Shown here in pieces: positions 9,278-16,465 of a stretch of 64,000 nt of DNA (positions within the stretch are counted from its first letter, which is position 1; each line of letters starts with the position of its first letter). The notes below the pieces were generated by a model. It was not told the origin of the DNA. It made no database searches and was given only the letters and a program-made list of their open reading frames with translations. Both the position numbers and the translations under genes were made by a program. The stretch comes from Nitrosomonadales bacterium. Its GTDB lineage: Bacteria; Pseudomonadota; Gammaproteobacteria; Burkholderiales; Gallionellaceae. The stretch spans positions 62,001 to 126,000 of the forward strand of contig JACOUM010000012.1 in assembly GCA_016177795.1 (NCBI GenBank), in the 5' to 3' direction.

Positions 9278-9997
9278 TCATTGGCAAACAATCAAAGCAG
9301 TGATTTGCTTTGCGTGCTTTGCAATAAACATAGGATCTTTTCGCTCCCATTTTCCCCAAGCGTTGTAGTCCAGATTAAATCTATTCGCGAAGATTGCCAG
9401 TGCGTTGTTGTTGTATATAAATATCCATCTATCTCCATAATCGACTGACTTCAGATTGTCATAGTCTGGGACTGGCTCCAAAGAACTCGCAAAGGCAATG
9501 CCAACTAGAAGCGCAGCATAATCCAGAATCGGAGACCCAGCTATACCAGGAAAAGCATCCATTCGCATGCGATGAACGTAAGGAAATTTGTTTGGATCAT
9601 TCCACGGTTGAATTTCTCCCCACTTGTACTGGAGCTTGAGGTTGATTTTCTCAGGAGATGCAAACCCTGCTGAAAAGACGTCTTCAACGCCATTGGGAAT
9701 AGAGACCGTGTTCGTTTCGCCAAACATGCGAAATGAGGCAAAAGCAGTGACCGGATGGTCTATCGTAAGCGCCGCGAGATCGAATTGGGTATCTATTGCA
9801 AGCACTCTGGCACGATACCAGCCAAGATGAGTTTTGACTCGAATTCGATCCTGTACGCAATTAGTGACCAGATGTTTGTTGGTGAACAAATCACCCTTCG
9901 AGTTGTAAAAAAAACCAGTCCCAGTTGTCTCAATCGGAGCAGCCTGTGCGGTAAGTGCCGCACACAGGAACAGAAGAAGTACCATGCGGGAAATCAT
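9278..9997 (-). CDS. trypsin-fold secreted protein, probable pseudoprotease (Ser to Ala)
   Basis: This 239-residue protein has a Sec signal peptide (residues 1-19, cleavage after AQA) and a chymotrypsin-like fold as in HtrA/DegP protease domains. TGTGFFYNSKGDLFTNKHLV carries the expected catalytic His at 42, and QFDLAALTI supplies Asp73. The nucleophile loop, however, reads FPGIAGSPI where active enzymes have PGxSGxP: position 153 is Ala (codon GCT), so the nucleophile Ser is missing. No PDZ domain is present. It is probably a periplasmic binding or decoy protein rather than an enzyme, unless Ser155 is repositioned. A GGAG ribosome-binding site precedes the ATG at 9997. AT-rich, part of the accessory island. 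Confidence 0.75.
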   Translation of the reverse strand: MISRMVLLLFLCAALTAQAAPIETTGTGFFYNSKGDLFTNKHLVTNCVQDRIRVKTHLGWYRARVLAIDTQFDLAALTIDHPVTAFASFRMFGETNTVSIPNGVEDVFSAGFASPEKINLKLQYKWGEIQPWNDPNKFPYVHRMRMDAFPGIAGSPILDYAALLVGIAFASSLEPVPDYDNLKSVDYGDRWIFIYNNNALAIFANRFNLDYNAWGKWERKDPMFIAKHAKQITALIVCQ

Positions 9998-10270
9998 GTG
10001 AAAGCTCCGTGTTTATTGGATGAAACTTAAAAAGGTCAGCCTCAAATTATCTTTCTCGGCATAACAGGAAACACACTACGGCATATTACCCGGACAATCG
10101 AAGCATCCATCCCGGATGAGATTTGGAAGGTATTGTGCATGGGGACGCACCCTAACCCCTGCATGGGGCAAGGTCAATATGCCGAAAGGCCTATATATTC
10201 TGGACTAACCAACTGCGGAAGTAGCGGCTAGTTCACCGCCCGCCTAGAAAAATTCCCCGGACGAAAACCC
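9998..10270. other. non-coding stretch at right edge of the accessory island
   Basis: No credible gene is seen. It should hold the promoter of the protease-fold gene (minus strand). Near 10172-10187 the 16-mer GGTCAATATGCCGAAA repeats a copy at 8126-8141, with looser similarity for about 20 bases on the left, forming a direct repeat around the protease-fold, small-protein and orphan genes. This may reflect an earlier insertion or recombination event. Confidence 0.5.
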
Positions 10271-10378
10271 AGCGCCGCCGAATCGCTCGGACCGGGCATC
10301 GTCCTGATCGGCGGCATCCGCCGCAACCCGCAGGTCAAGCCGGTCGCGGCGCTGCAGGGATTATTGAATGACAAGTAA
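10271..10378 (+). pseudogene. duplicated 3' end of the nitroreductase gene, internally deleted
   Basis: Bases 10271-10333 match 7181-7243 of the intact nitroreductase (four mismatches by eye) and 10328-10378 match 7508-7558, including the stop codon. The missing 270 bases lie between two copies of CCCGCAG in the intact gene, so an in-frame deletion by short-repeat recombination explains the junction. Several differences are synonymous (TTG/TTA, CTG/TTG, AAC/AAT, stop TGA/TAA) and others are not (Leu to Pro, Pro to Leu, Ser to Gly), so the copy is both diverged and non-functional. No start or FMN-binding N-terminus is present. It closes the accessory island and runs convergently into the transporter lipoprotein gene. 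Confidence 0.88.
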
Positions 10379-10390
10379 TAAGGAAAACGC

Positions 10391-11008
10391 TCATTGTTTG
10401 CCTGACGCCGTGATGCAAAATTCCGCCACCTGCCCCAGCACCCGCTGCACCAGCCGGTTCGCTGCGCCGACGCCGCCGTAGGCATCTTCGCTGCCGGCAT
10501 TCTCCGTGGCGTCAAATTGCTGCACGGCCAGCACGCGTTTGCCGCGCACATCAATCAATTGCGCCTGCAATGTGAGCTGTACGCGGCTGGGATGCGCAGT
10601 GAAATCATGCTGCAGGCGGATCAATTCGATATCGAGCCGGACATCGGCCGGAATCGCACTCCCCGTTCGCACCACGGCACGGAAACCGGCGCTCTGTTCC
10701 AGCGCCTGCAGCAGCAGCGGTTGCAGCATGCGCGCCGGCGCGCTGGTCCAGCGGCTGTTGGCGAAATAATTCAACTCATGCGGCTGCTGCAAATAGGCGA
10801 TCTGTGCCGTTTCGAAACCGGGGCGCGCCTGCGGCAAATTCACCGCCAGCACCAGATCGTGTTTGACTGTTGCTGCCGGCGCGCTGGGTCGCGCATCCAG
10901 CACATAGATGTTCGGGCTGCTGCCCTGCGGAGCGGACAGGCCGGTGCAGCCGGCGAGCAGCAACCCTGCCAGCAAGACAGGCCGGGAGAAAATTCTATGG
11001 CTATGCAT
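10391..11008 (-). CDS. ABC-type transport auxiliary lipoprotein (PqiC/MlaB-like family)
   Basis: The 205-residue protein starts with a lipoprotein signal peptide ending in LLLAGC (Cys21) and continues with the ABC_trans_aux fold (PF03886 type): an IYVLDARPSAPA opening, LPQARPGFETAQIAYLQQPH, NYFANSRWTSAPARMLQPLL and the LIDVRGKRVLAVQQF hairpin. In related systems this outer-membrane lipoprotein receives or passes on lipid from the MCE protein. It is the last gene of the four-gene transporter operon, 12 bases after the MCE gene. The short AT-richer island ends just beyond its stop. Confidence 0.9.
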   Translation of the reverse strand: MHSHRIFSRPVLLAGLLLAGCTGLSAPQGSSPNIYVLDARPSAPAATVKHDLVLAVNLPQARPGFETAQIAYLQQPHELNYFANSRWTSAPARMLQPLLLQALEQSAGFRAVVRTGSAIPADVRLDIELIRLQHDFTAHPSRVQLTLQAQLIDVRGKRVLAVQQFDATENAGSEDAYGGVGAANRLVQRVLGQVAEFCITASGKQ

Positions 11009-11020
11009 GATTTTTATACC

Positions 11021-11935
11021 TCATTCGCCGGGGCCGGGCTTTGCCTGTGGCTTGCCGCGCAATAACACACTTGGATCCTGCTCCAGCTGATCGCTGACAT
11101 GGCGCAGCGACACGGTCAGGTCGCGCAATTCCAGCACCAGCTGGTGCACTTCTGGCAATGTGGAAGCGGAAAATTGTTGCGCGCTATCCAGCGTGCTGCC
11201 GGCACGCGCGCCGGCATGGGCCAGTTCATTGGACATGCGGTCGAAGGCATCGGCGCTGCGCTGGACACGCTGGATGAGCTGCGGCAACTCATCGCTCAGG
11301 CGCGAGACATTTTTCAGGGTGTGTGCCGCAGCGGCCAGACTGGCATCAATCGTGCCCGAGCGTGCCGCCAGGGTGCGTGACAGCACGGCAAGGTCGGCCA
11401 GGGTGCTTTTGACGGCACGGCGATTATCTTCATCCAGCACCGCATTGAGATTTTCGCTGGTGCGATTAAGATTGGTCAGCAATACGGTGACGGCAGAATC
11501 GAGCCGCGTCATCAGCGAAGGCCCGCTCTTGATCACCGGGTAACTGTCGTTTGCCTGCTTCTGCAGCGGCGGCGAATCGCGGCCTCCCCCGGTCAATTCG
11601 ACATAGGCAATGCCGGTCAACCCCTGCACCTGCAGGATGGCGACCGTATCCACCTTGACCGGAACGCCTCGTTCGATCGCGAGCGTCAATTGCACCTGTT
11701 CGACATTGCCCGGCGCCAGCGTGATTTTCTGCACGCGGCCCACTTCGACGCCACGATAGCGTACCGGCGCGTCGAGATTCAGCCCGGCTACCGAGTCGGG
11801 CATATAAGTCTGATAGATGTCATACGAAGCGCGATAGGATTTGCTGCTGCTTAACCACAGCACGCCGCCGATCAGTGCGGCGCTGAGCGCCAGCACGAAC
11901 ACGCCGACCATGACAAAATTTACTTTTTCTTCCAT
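11021..11935 (-). CDS. MCE (MlaD-family) substrate-binding protein of lipid transporter
   Basis: The 304-residue protein has one N-terminal membrane anchor (residues 7-29) and an MCE domain (about 38-115) with DSVAGLNLDAPVRYRGVEVGRV, the conserved core motif. A long helical, coiled-coil-prone tail to residue 290 follows; in family members this makes hexameric rings or tubes crossing the periplasm. It ends in a Pro/Lys-rich stretch. It overlaps the ATPase gene by 16 bases. Compared with E. coli MlaD (about 180 residues) the tail is much longer, as in other MlaD-like proteins from bacteria without a separate MlaC gene nearby. Likely role: trafficking of phospholipid or another hydrophobic molecule between membranes. 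Confidence 0.93.
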   Translation of the reverse strand: MEEKVNFVMVGVFVLALSAALIGGVLWLSSSKSYRASYDIYQTYMPDSVAGLNLDAPVRYRGVEVGRVQKITLAPGNVEQVQLTLAIERGVPVKVDTVAILQVQGLTGIAYVELTGGGRDSPPLQKQANDSYPVIKSGPSLMTRLDSAVTVLLTNLNRTSENLNAVLDEDNRRAVKSTLADLAVLSRTLAARSGTIDASLAAAAHTLKNVSRLSDELPQLIQRVQRSADAFDRMSNELAHAGARAGSTLDSAQQFSASTLPEVHQLVLELRDLTVSLRHVSDQLEQDPSVLLRGKPQAKPGPGE

Positions 11936-12723
11936 GCCTGTTCACGCGCGGCGCGTCCGCGCGGCCCATAAAAATATTCGCGAATGGCCGGATGCTCCAT
12001 CTGGGACAATTCTGCCATACTGCCGACACCCAGGATGTGCCCTCCGTCCAGCACGGCCACCCGATCCGCCGCCCGCCACAGCAAATCAAGGTCGTGCGTC
12101 ACCAGCATAATGGTCAATCCGAGCGTATCACGCAAATTTCGCACCAGTTCGTCGATGCCGCTGGCACTGAGCGGATCGAGCCCGGCGGTGGGCTCGTCCA
12201 GGAACAGCAGCTCGGGATCGAGTGCGAGCGCGCGTGCCAGCGCAGCGCGTTTGCGCATGCCGCCGCTCAGCTCGCTCGGATACTTGCTCCCCGCATCGGC
12301 AGGCAATCCGGTCAGCGCGATTTTCAACGCGACCACTTCGTCGATCAGACCTGCGCTGAGCCGGGTATGTTCACGCAACACCATGGCCACATTCTCCGCC
12401 ACTGTCAGCGAACTGAACAGTGCGCCGCGCTCGAACATCACACCCCAGCGCCGCCGCAACGGCAACGCCTGTTCATCGTTGAGGCCGATGACTTCCCGGC
12501 CGAACACGCGGATCGAACCGGACACCGGCCGCAACAACATGATGACGGCGCGCAACAGCGTGGATTTGCCGCAACCGCTGCCGCCCACCAGCGCGAAAAC
12601 CTCGCCCGGTTGCACCGTCAGGCTGACGTTCTTGTGCACCACGGCCATACCGTAGCGCGTGTGCAGCTCGCGGATGTCGACAACGGCGCTGGCGGTGGCT
12701 GAGGTTTCCATCGCCGCGCTCAC
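11920..12723 (-). CDS. ABC transporter ATPase (MlaF-like)
   Basis: This 267-residue nucleotide-binding subunit carries Walker A GGSGCGKST (about residues 49-57), the signature LSGGMRKRAALARAL, Walker B ELLFLDEPTAGLD and the switch His in VTHDLD. It ends with an Arg/Lys-rich extension (FYGPRGRAAREQAWKKK), resembling the C-terminal extension that MlaF uses to contact a neighbouring subunit. It powers the adjacent MlaE-type permease. It overlaps that gene by four bases (ATGA) and the MCE gene by 16, so the operon is translationally coupled. Confidence 0.94.
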   Translation of the reverse strand: MSAAMETSATASAVVDIRELHTRYGMAVVHKNVSLTVQPGEVFALVGGSGCGKSTLLRAVIMLLRPVSGSIRVFGREVIGLNDEQALPLRRRWGVMFERGALFSSLTVAENVAMVLREHTRLSAGLIDEVVALKIALTGLPADAGSKYPSELSGGMRKRAALARALALDPELLFLDEPTAGLDPLSASGIDELVRNLRDTLGLTIMLVTHDLDLLWRAADRVAVLDGGHILGVGSMAELSQMEHPAIREYFYGPRGRAAREQAWKKK

Positions 12724-13853
12724 AGTTCGAACCAGTTGAACACGATGGAAAACAGCGCGTCAGCCAGAATAACCAGAAAGATGGATTGCACCACGCTGAC
12801 CGTGGTTTGCCGCCCGACGCTATCGGCGCTGCCGCTCACCTGAAAACCCTGGAAGCACCCTACCAGCGCGATGATTGCGGCGAACACCGGCGCCTTGACA
12901 ATGCCGACCAGGAACGAGGACAGGCTGACCGCCTCGTCGAGACGGTTGATGAAAGTGTTGAAGCTGACATCCAGCTTGGAGCTCGCCATGATCATGCCGC
13001 CGAAGATGCCGGTCACATCGGCGAATACCGTCAGCAGCGGCAGCGCGATGACCAGCGCCAGCAATTTGGGCAGCACCAGCAGCTCTTGCGAACCGACGCC
13101 GATAGTGCGCAGTGCGTCAATTTCCTCGGTTATTTTCATGGTGCCGATTTGCGCCGCATAGGCGGAGCCGGAGCGCCCCGCGATGATGATGGCGGTCAGC
13201 AGCGGGGCGAGTTCGCGCACCATCGACAGCCCGACCAATTCAACAATAAAGATATTCGCGCCGAAACGCTGCAGCTGATCCGCGCCCTGATAGGCGATCA
13301 CCACGCCCATCAGGAACGTCAGCAGGCCGATGATCGGCATCGCCTCAAAGCCCGCCGTTTGCAGGTTGTACAAAATGGCGCGCCAGCGGATTCGGCTCGG
13401 CTGCATGAGCGAGCGCAACAGCACCGTCGCACTCTCGCCGACGAAGGCCAGCATGTCGGACAGGCTCCACAGATTGCGCCAGGCCCGCCGTCCGATGTTT
13501 TCCAGCAGGCCAACCCTGGCGGGCAACACTGGTTCCGCATGGGCGCTGCGACTGGCGACCAATTGCAGCAGAGTGTCGAACTCCGGCCGTAACCCGTTAA
13601 CCTGAACATTCTTGCCGCGCTGTTGCAGCGCATGCAGCGTGCGATGCAGCAGCCACGCGCCGGCGGTGTCGAGCGCCGAGATGGCGCTGCCGTCGAAGAC
13701 CAGATCGCTGGCGGCGGGCCAGTCCATCTGCGCCAGTTGCCGCTCCAGTGCGGCGATGCCCCGCACCGTCCACGCACCCGTGCAACGCACCGGCACGGAA
13801 ATGGCAGAAGCGTCGGCTTCAATCAGCAGTTGCGCAATGTGATCGGCTGGCAT
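12720..13853 (-). CDS. MlaE-type ABC permease with N-terminal STAS domain
   Basis: The 377-residue protein fuses a STAS-like domain (residues 1-115, including LVFDGSAISALDTAGAWLLH) to an MlaE permease (about 150-377) with five or six membrane segments and the conserved core GLLTFLMGVVIAYQGA, ELAPLLTAIIIAGRSGSAYA and IGTMKITEEIDALRTIG. In E. coli the STAS function is a separate protein, MlaB; here it is fused, which explains why no mlaB gene is seen. It is the first gene of the operon. The ATG at 13853 is used because the STAS domain begins right after it. Confidence 0.93.
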   Translation of the reverse strand: MPADHIAQLLIEADASAISVPVRCTGAWTVRGIAALERQLAQMDWPAASDLVFDGSAISALDTAGAWLLHRTLHALQQRGKNVQVNGLRPEFDTLLQLVASRSAHAEPVLPARVGLLENIGRRAWRNLWSLSDMLAFVGESATVLLRSLMQPSRIRWRAILYNLQTAGFEAMPIIGLLTFLMGVVIAYQGADQLQRFGANIFIVELVGLSMVRELAPLLTAIIIAGRSGSAYAAQIGTMKITEEIDALRTIGVGSQELLVLPKLLALVIALPLLTVFADVTGIFGGMIMASSKLDVSFNTFINRLDEAVSLSSFLVGIVKAPVFAAIIALVGCFQGFQVSGSADSVGRQTTVSVVQSIFLVILADALFSIVFNWFEL

Positions 13854-14059
13854 GGTCTGGCAGTTTCCCTGGGGGAGCAGGATAGCACACGCAGCCGATG
13901 CTTTATCAGGATGCGGCGCAGGCAGGGAGACACATATCGACAGGAAATTTGGCTGTCCTTATTACAGCCGATTCAGGCTACAGCGACTGTTAAGCAAATG
14001 CCCACATGGCCCATCCGAACTGCGGCAATTTGCCCTGAAGGATAAAGTCTGCTGGCTAC

Positions 14060-14392
14060 CTATGCTGTAGCGTGATGTTCTGGTTCAACCGAGAGTTTCA
14101 TTCCGACGGCTTTCAACACGGCAAGCAGGGTTTTCAGTGTCGGATTCCCTTTGGCAGAGAGTGTCCGATACAGCGATTCGCGGCTGATTCCGGCTTCAGC
14201 GGCAACCGCCCCAAGACCGCCATACGCTTCCGCTACGGTGCGAAGCGCAAGAAGACCGGCCGCACGGTCATCCGGGTCGTCGAGCGATTCCATGGCGGCT
14301 TTCAGGTATTCAACAGCCAACTCACGATCTGCACGCAGCTCGGCCACTTCGCGATCGTGGTGAGATACCGCAGCTTTTAGTTTTTTGTTCAT
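14060..14392 (-). CDS. HTH antitoxin of toxin-antitoxin module
   Basis: This 110-residue protein has a helix-turn-helix of the putative addiction-module antidote family: LGAVAAEAGISRESLYRTLS followed by GNPTLKTLLAVLKAVGMKL. It should bind and neutralise the co-encoded RelE/ParE-fold toxin and repress the shared promoter. The ATG at 14392 overlaps the toxin stop by four bases (ATGA). The frame is open further upstream within the toxin gene, but the short start matches the family. A long Glu/Arg-rich helical region (residues 10-50) precedes the HTH, which is unusual for short antidotes of this family. Confidence 0.87.
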   Translation of the reverse strand: MNKKLKAAVSHHDREVAELRADRELAVEYLKAAMESLDDPDDRAAGLLALRTVAEAYGGLGAVAAEAGISRESLYRTLSAKGNPTLKTLLAVLKAVGMKLSVEPEHHATA

Positions 14393-14712
14393 CCTTGTCT
14401 CCTTTTCCAATCTTCCCAATATTCCCTGGCGTTCTTGATATCTGCAGGTTGCGATTTCTTGGAACCACCGCACAGCAAAATCACGACCGTCTGTCCATGG
14501 CGGCCAAAGTACACTCGATAGCCGGCACCAAGGTGTTCTCTCAATTCCTGCACTCCTTCGCCTACGGGGTCGCAGTCACCAAAATTTCCCGCCTCCAAGC
14601 GTTTGAGGCGGACACGTATCTTGGCTTGCGCCTGTTTGTCTCGCAGTGACTGTAGCCATTCGGTCAATGGCTCTTTACCTTCTTCGGTCTGGTATCGAAA
14701 GACTTCAATCAC
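14389..14712 (-). CDS. RelE/ParE-superfamily toxin (addiction module killer protein)
   Basis: The 107-residue protein fits the phage Gp49/HigB-like killer family: VFRYQTEEGKEPLTEWLQSL at the N-terminus, AKIRVRLKRLEAGNFGD, the hallmark GVQELREHLGAGYRVYFGRHG, and a VVILLCGGSKKSQPADIKNA C-terminus. Members usually cleave mRNA at the ribosome. The start is a GTG at 14712 with no ribosome-binding site; the predicted transcription start falls at or next to this codon, so the message is probably leaderless. The toxin gene precedes the antitoxin gene, the HigBA order. Confidence 0.88.
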   Translation of the reverse strand: MIEVFRYQTEEGKEPLTEWLQSLRDKQAQAKIRVRLKRLEAGNFGDCDPVGEGVQELREHLGAGYRVYFGRHGQTVVILLCGGSKKSQPADIKNAREYWEDWKRRQG

Positions 14713-14718
14713 GGGAGT

Positions 14719-14747
14719 AATGTAGCTTATAAGCTACTACATGGCAA
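14719..14747 (-). promoter_or_regulatory. toxin-antitoxin promoter with embedded operator
   Basis: Read on the minus strand, TTGCCA (14747-14742) and TACATT (14724-14719) are separated by exactly 17 bases. A perfect 16-base palindrome, GTAGCTTATAAGCTAC at 14722-14737, occupies most of the spacer and touches the -10 box, so a bound antitoxin would exclude RNA polymerase. Transcription would begin about 7 bases past the -10 box, at the GTG start of the toxin. Inferred from sequence only. Confidence 0.65.
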
Positions 14748-14800
14748 GTCATTTGATTGAGTGAACATCGGCTTTGTAGAGAGTGAGTCAACTTCCGGCT

Positions 14801-14891
14801 CTGTTAAGGGTTGTCAGATGCCTGCCCTTAGCCGTTGTGCGATCACAATGCCGCAACCCTCAGCGGGCAGGCATCTGACAACCCTTAACAG
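14801..14891. repeat. 27-bp perfect inverted repeat with 37-bp loop
   Basis: Arms at 14801-14827 and 14865-14891 are exact reverse complements over 27 bases. The 37-base loop contains a second small inverted repeat (TTGTG, four bases, CACAA at about 14836-14849). There is no T-tract on either side, so it is not a typical terminator. It lies in a 283-base gene-free region upstream of the toxin gene. It could be a MITE, a recombination site or a strong cruciform. Confidence 0.85.
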
Positions 14892-14995
14892 CTCCCGACG
14901 CAATGCAAATGGCGAGATTGCCCCAAAGCGGTCAGTCAACGTGGAAGTAGAACTCATCATCAGAGTGCGCCGACTTTCCCAAACGTTTGCTTCAA

Positions 14996-15325
14996 TCATA
15001 CCGATTCGGCTTTGTCTTTCCTCGCCTTGCGGCGGCAATCAAGCCACCATGCAAGTAGCGGAAGCATCAATATCCCACCAGGCATAATTAGCGGAAACAG
15101 ATAAGGGCTCAAGTGGGACAAGGCACGCAAGTTACGCTTCAATATCGTGCGCTCTTCTTCGGTCCATTGCCCTCCATTGCGGCGCTTCATCAGAATTGTG
15201 ATCAAACCGTGTATTTGCGAAATTTCGTTACGGATATACAACCGCTGGGCATCATGAATTGAACGCACACTCGCCCATTTACTTCGCAATGGTAATACGG
15301 TTTTTTTGTCGGATAGCTGCGTCAT
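14996..15325 (-). CDS. small protein with C-terminal membrane segment
   Basis: From the ATG at 15325 the protein is 109 residues. The N-terminal half is basic and helical; then comes GGQWTEEERTILKRNLRALS and a hydrophobic segment (SPYLFPLIMPGGILMLPLLAWWLD) ending in a basic tail (CRRKARKDKAESV), which suggests one or two tight membrane passes with the C-terminus inside. Similar short proteins occur in other betaproteobacteria without known function; some resemblance to the LETM1-like helical motif (LSPYL, PGG) is visible but weak. The frame extends upstream through the palindromic repeat at 15413-15505, which is probably non-coding. Confidence 0.6.
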   Translation of the reverse strand: MTQLSDKKTVLPLRSKWASVRSIHDAQRLYIRNEISQIHGLITILMKRRNGGQWTEEERTILKRNLRALSHLSPYLFPLIMPGGILMLPLLAWWLDCRRKARKDKAESV

Positions 15326-15412
15326 TCGCCTGGATGAGACTCGTATCGATTCTGGAATTTGCTCGATATTCTGCCATCTATTGAGGTTTTCATAATTGGC
15401 GACAGTTTTTTT

Positions 15413-15505
15413 ACCCCCTCCCCAGCCCTCCCCCGCGCTTCGCGCAAGGGAGGGAGTATTTGGCTCCTTCCCCCGTTCACGGGGGAAGGTTGGGATGGGG
15501 GTTGC
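15413..15505. repeat. GC-rich palindromic repeat, two modules
   Basis: Two hairpin modules lie in tandem. The first has CCCTCCC paired with GGGAGGG around 15426-15453; the second pairs CCTTCCCCC with GGGGGAAGG around 15466-15489 and runs on into TTGGGATGGGGGT. The second module, reversed, matches the insert inside purL at 38377-38432, and both belong with the copies at 19225, 19721 and 41135. The 307-base interval 15326-15632 that contains it has no other feature I can support. Confidence 0.8.
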
Positions 15506-15632
15506 TCCCTTCTCAACTTGCAAGGGTTGGTGTGGCTGCGATTCTCGACTGTCATGTATTTTGGAAAGATCAATAATGAGCCCGATTCATACTGACAAAC
15601 TTTACCTTGCAGCAGCCATCCAGGAAGCGGAA

Positions 15633-15887
15633 CTACGATAACTTCAACTGCGCCTTCGATTTCCTGCCCGGCGCTGCCGGAGGTGTATATCCGGCTATCC
15701 GGTAGATTGTCCCCTCGATTCTCTTGCCCTTCTTGAACCTGATTGAATGGCACGCCACAACTTCACATTTGGCAGCAAGTTCTGCCAGCCGCAACCGCAC
15801 GGTGGCAAGTGAGATGCCCGTGGCTTCAGCGATGTCCGTGTCCAGCCGCTCGCCGTGATTTTTCAGGTATTGCAGAATTTCATTCAT
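15633..15887 (-). CDS. small winged-helix DNA-binding protein
   Basis: An 84-residue protein with a clear winged helix-turn-helix: MNEILQYLKNHGERLDTDIA, ATGISLATVRLRLAELAAK and a short wing (CEVVACHSIRFKKGKRIEGT). It resembles FaeA/MarR-type mini-regulators that consist of the DNA-binding domain only. The C-terminus is basic (PGRKSKAQLKLS). Its ribosome-binding site is weak. Nearby genes do not point to a regulon. It lies upstream, on the same strand, of the palindromic repeat and the small membrane protein. Confidence 0.65.
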   Translation of the reverse strand: MNEILQYLKNHGERLDTDIAEATGISLATVRLRLAELAAKCEVVACHSIRFKKGKRIEGTIYRIAGYTPPAAPGRKSKAQLKLS

Positions 15888-16064
15888 AGTTTAATTACCA
15901 CGCAACCAATATGGCCGACCTGTCACTGTACGCTTATCTGAGCCCATACAGAAGCGCTCTGATACATTTCACGCTACCAAGCATGGAGTAGCGAGGCTGC
16001 CAATCATTACCATGCAACACGCTTAACGGAAGCGACCAAACGATTTCAGACGATCGAATCGATC

Positions 16065-16433
16065 TTATTTTTTCTTCAGCATGGATTGCAGGTCGGCGAA
16101 GGGGTTATGCGTCGCGACTGCCTGCACTTCGGATTTTCTGCCGCGCACCACCTCGTCCAGAACACGCGAGTGTTCATTGTCGTGGCAGTACAGGCAGAGT
16201 AACTCCCAGTTACTGCCGTCTGCCGGGTTGTTGTCGTGGTTGTGGTCTTTGTGATGCACCGTCAGTTCGCGCAGGCGCTCCCCGGCAAACTCGCGGCCGC
16301 ACCGGCCGCATATCCACGGGAACAGCTTGAGCGCTCGCTCGCGATAACCAGCCTCGCGCGCTTCGCGTTGCTGGCGAGCTTCGGCAACAACACGGTCAAG
16401 CCGTGCGTGATCGGGAGTGGTGTGTTTGCTCAT
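16065..16433 (-). CDS. yajD: HNH nuclease family protein (YajD-like)
   Basis: The 122-residue protein has a compact HNH/zinc-finger nuclease domain: ICGRCGREFAGERLRELTVH supplies the first CxxC, and HHKDHNHDNNPADGSNWELL and CLYCHDNEHS supply the His-Asn-His core and second CxxC. Length and motif order match E. coli YajD. The function of YajD in the cell is unsettled; HNH domains nick or cut DNA. The ATG at 16433 is chosen because the frame upstream runs into the patatin gene. It follows that gene by 32 bases and is probably cotranscribed with it. Confidence 0.85.
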   Translation of the reverse strand: MSKHTTPDHARLDRVVAEARQQREAREAGYRERALKLFPWICGRCGREFAGERLRELTVHHKDHNHDNNPADGSNWELLCLYCHDNEHSRVLDEVVRGRKSEVQAVATHNPFADLQSMLKKK

Positions 16434-16465
16434 GGCGGATGGGTTTAACGCATGCGTCGCATCGA

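Noticed and set aside
15322-15753. Open frame of 143 codons on the minus strand
   Set aside because: It crosses the palindromic repeat, overlaps two better-supported genes and shows no family pattern.
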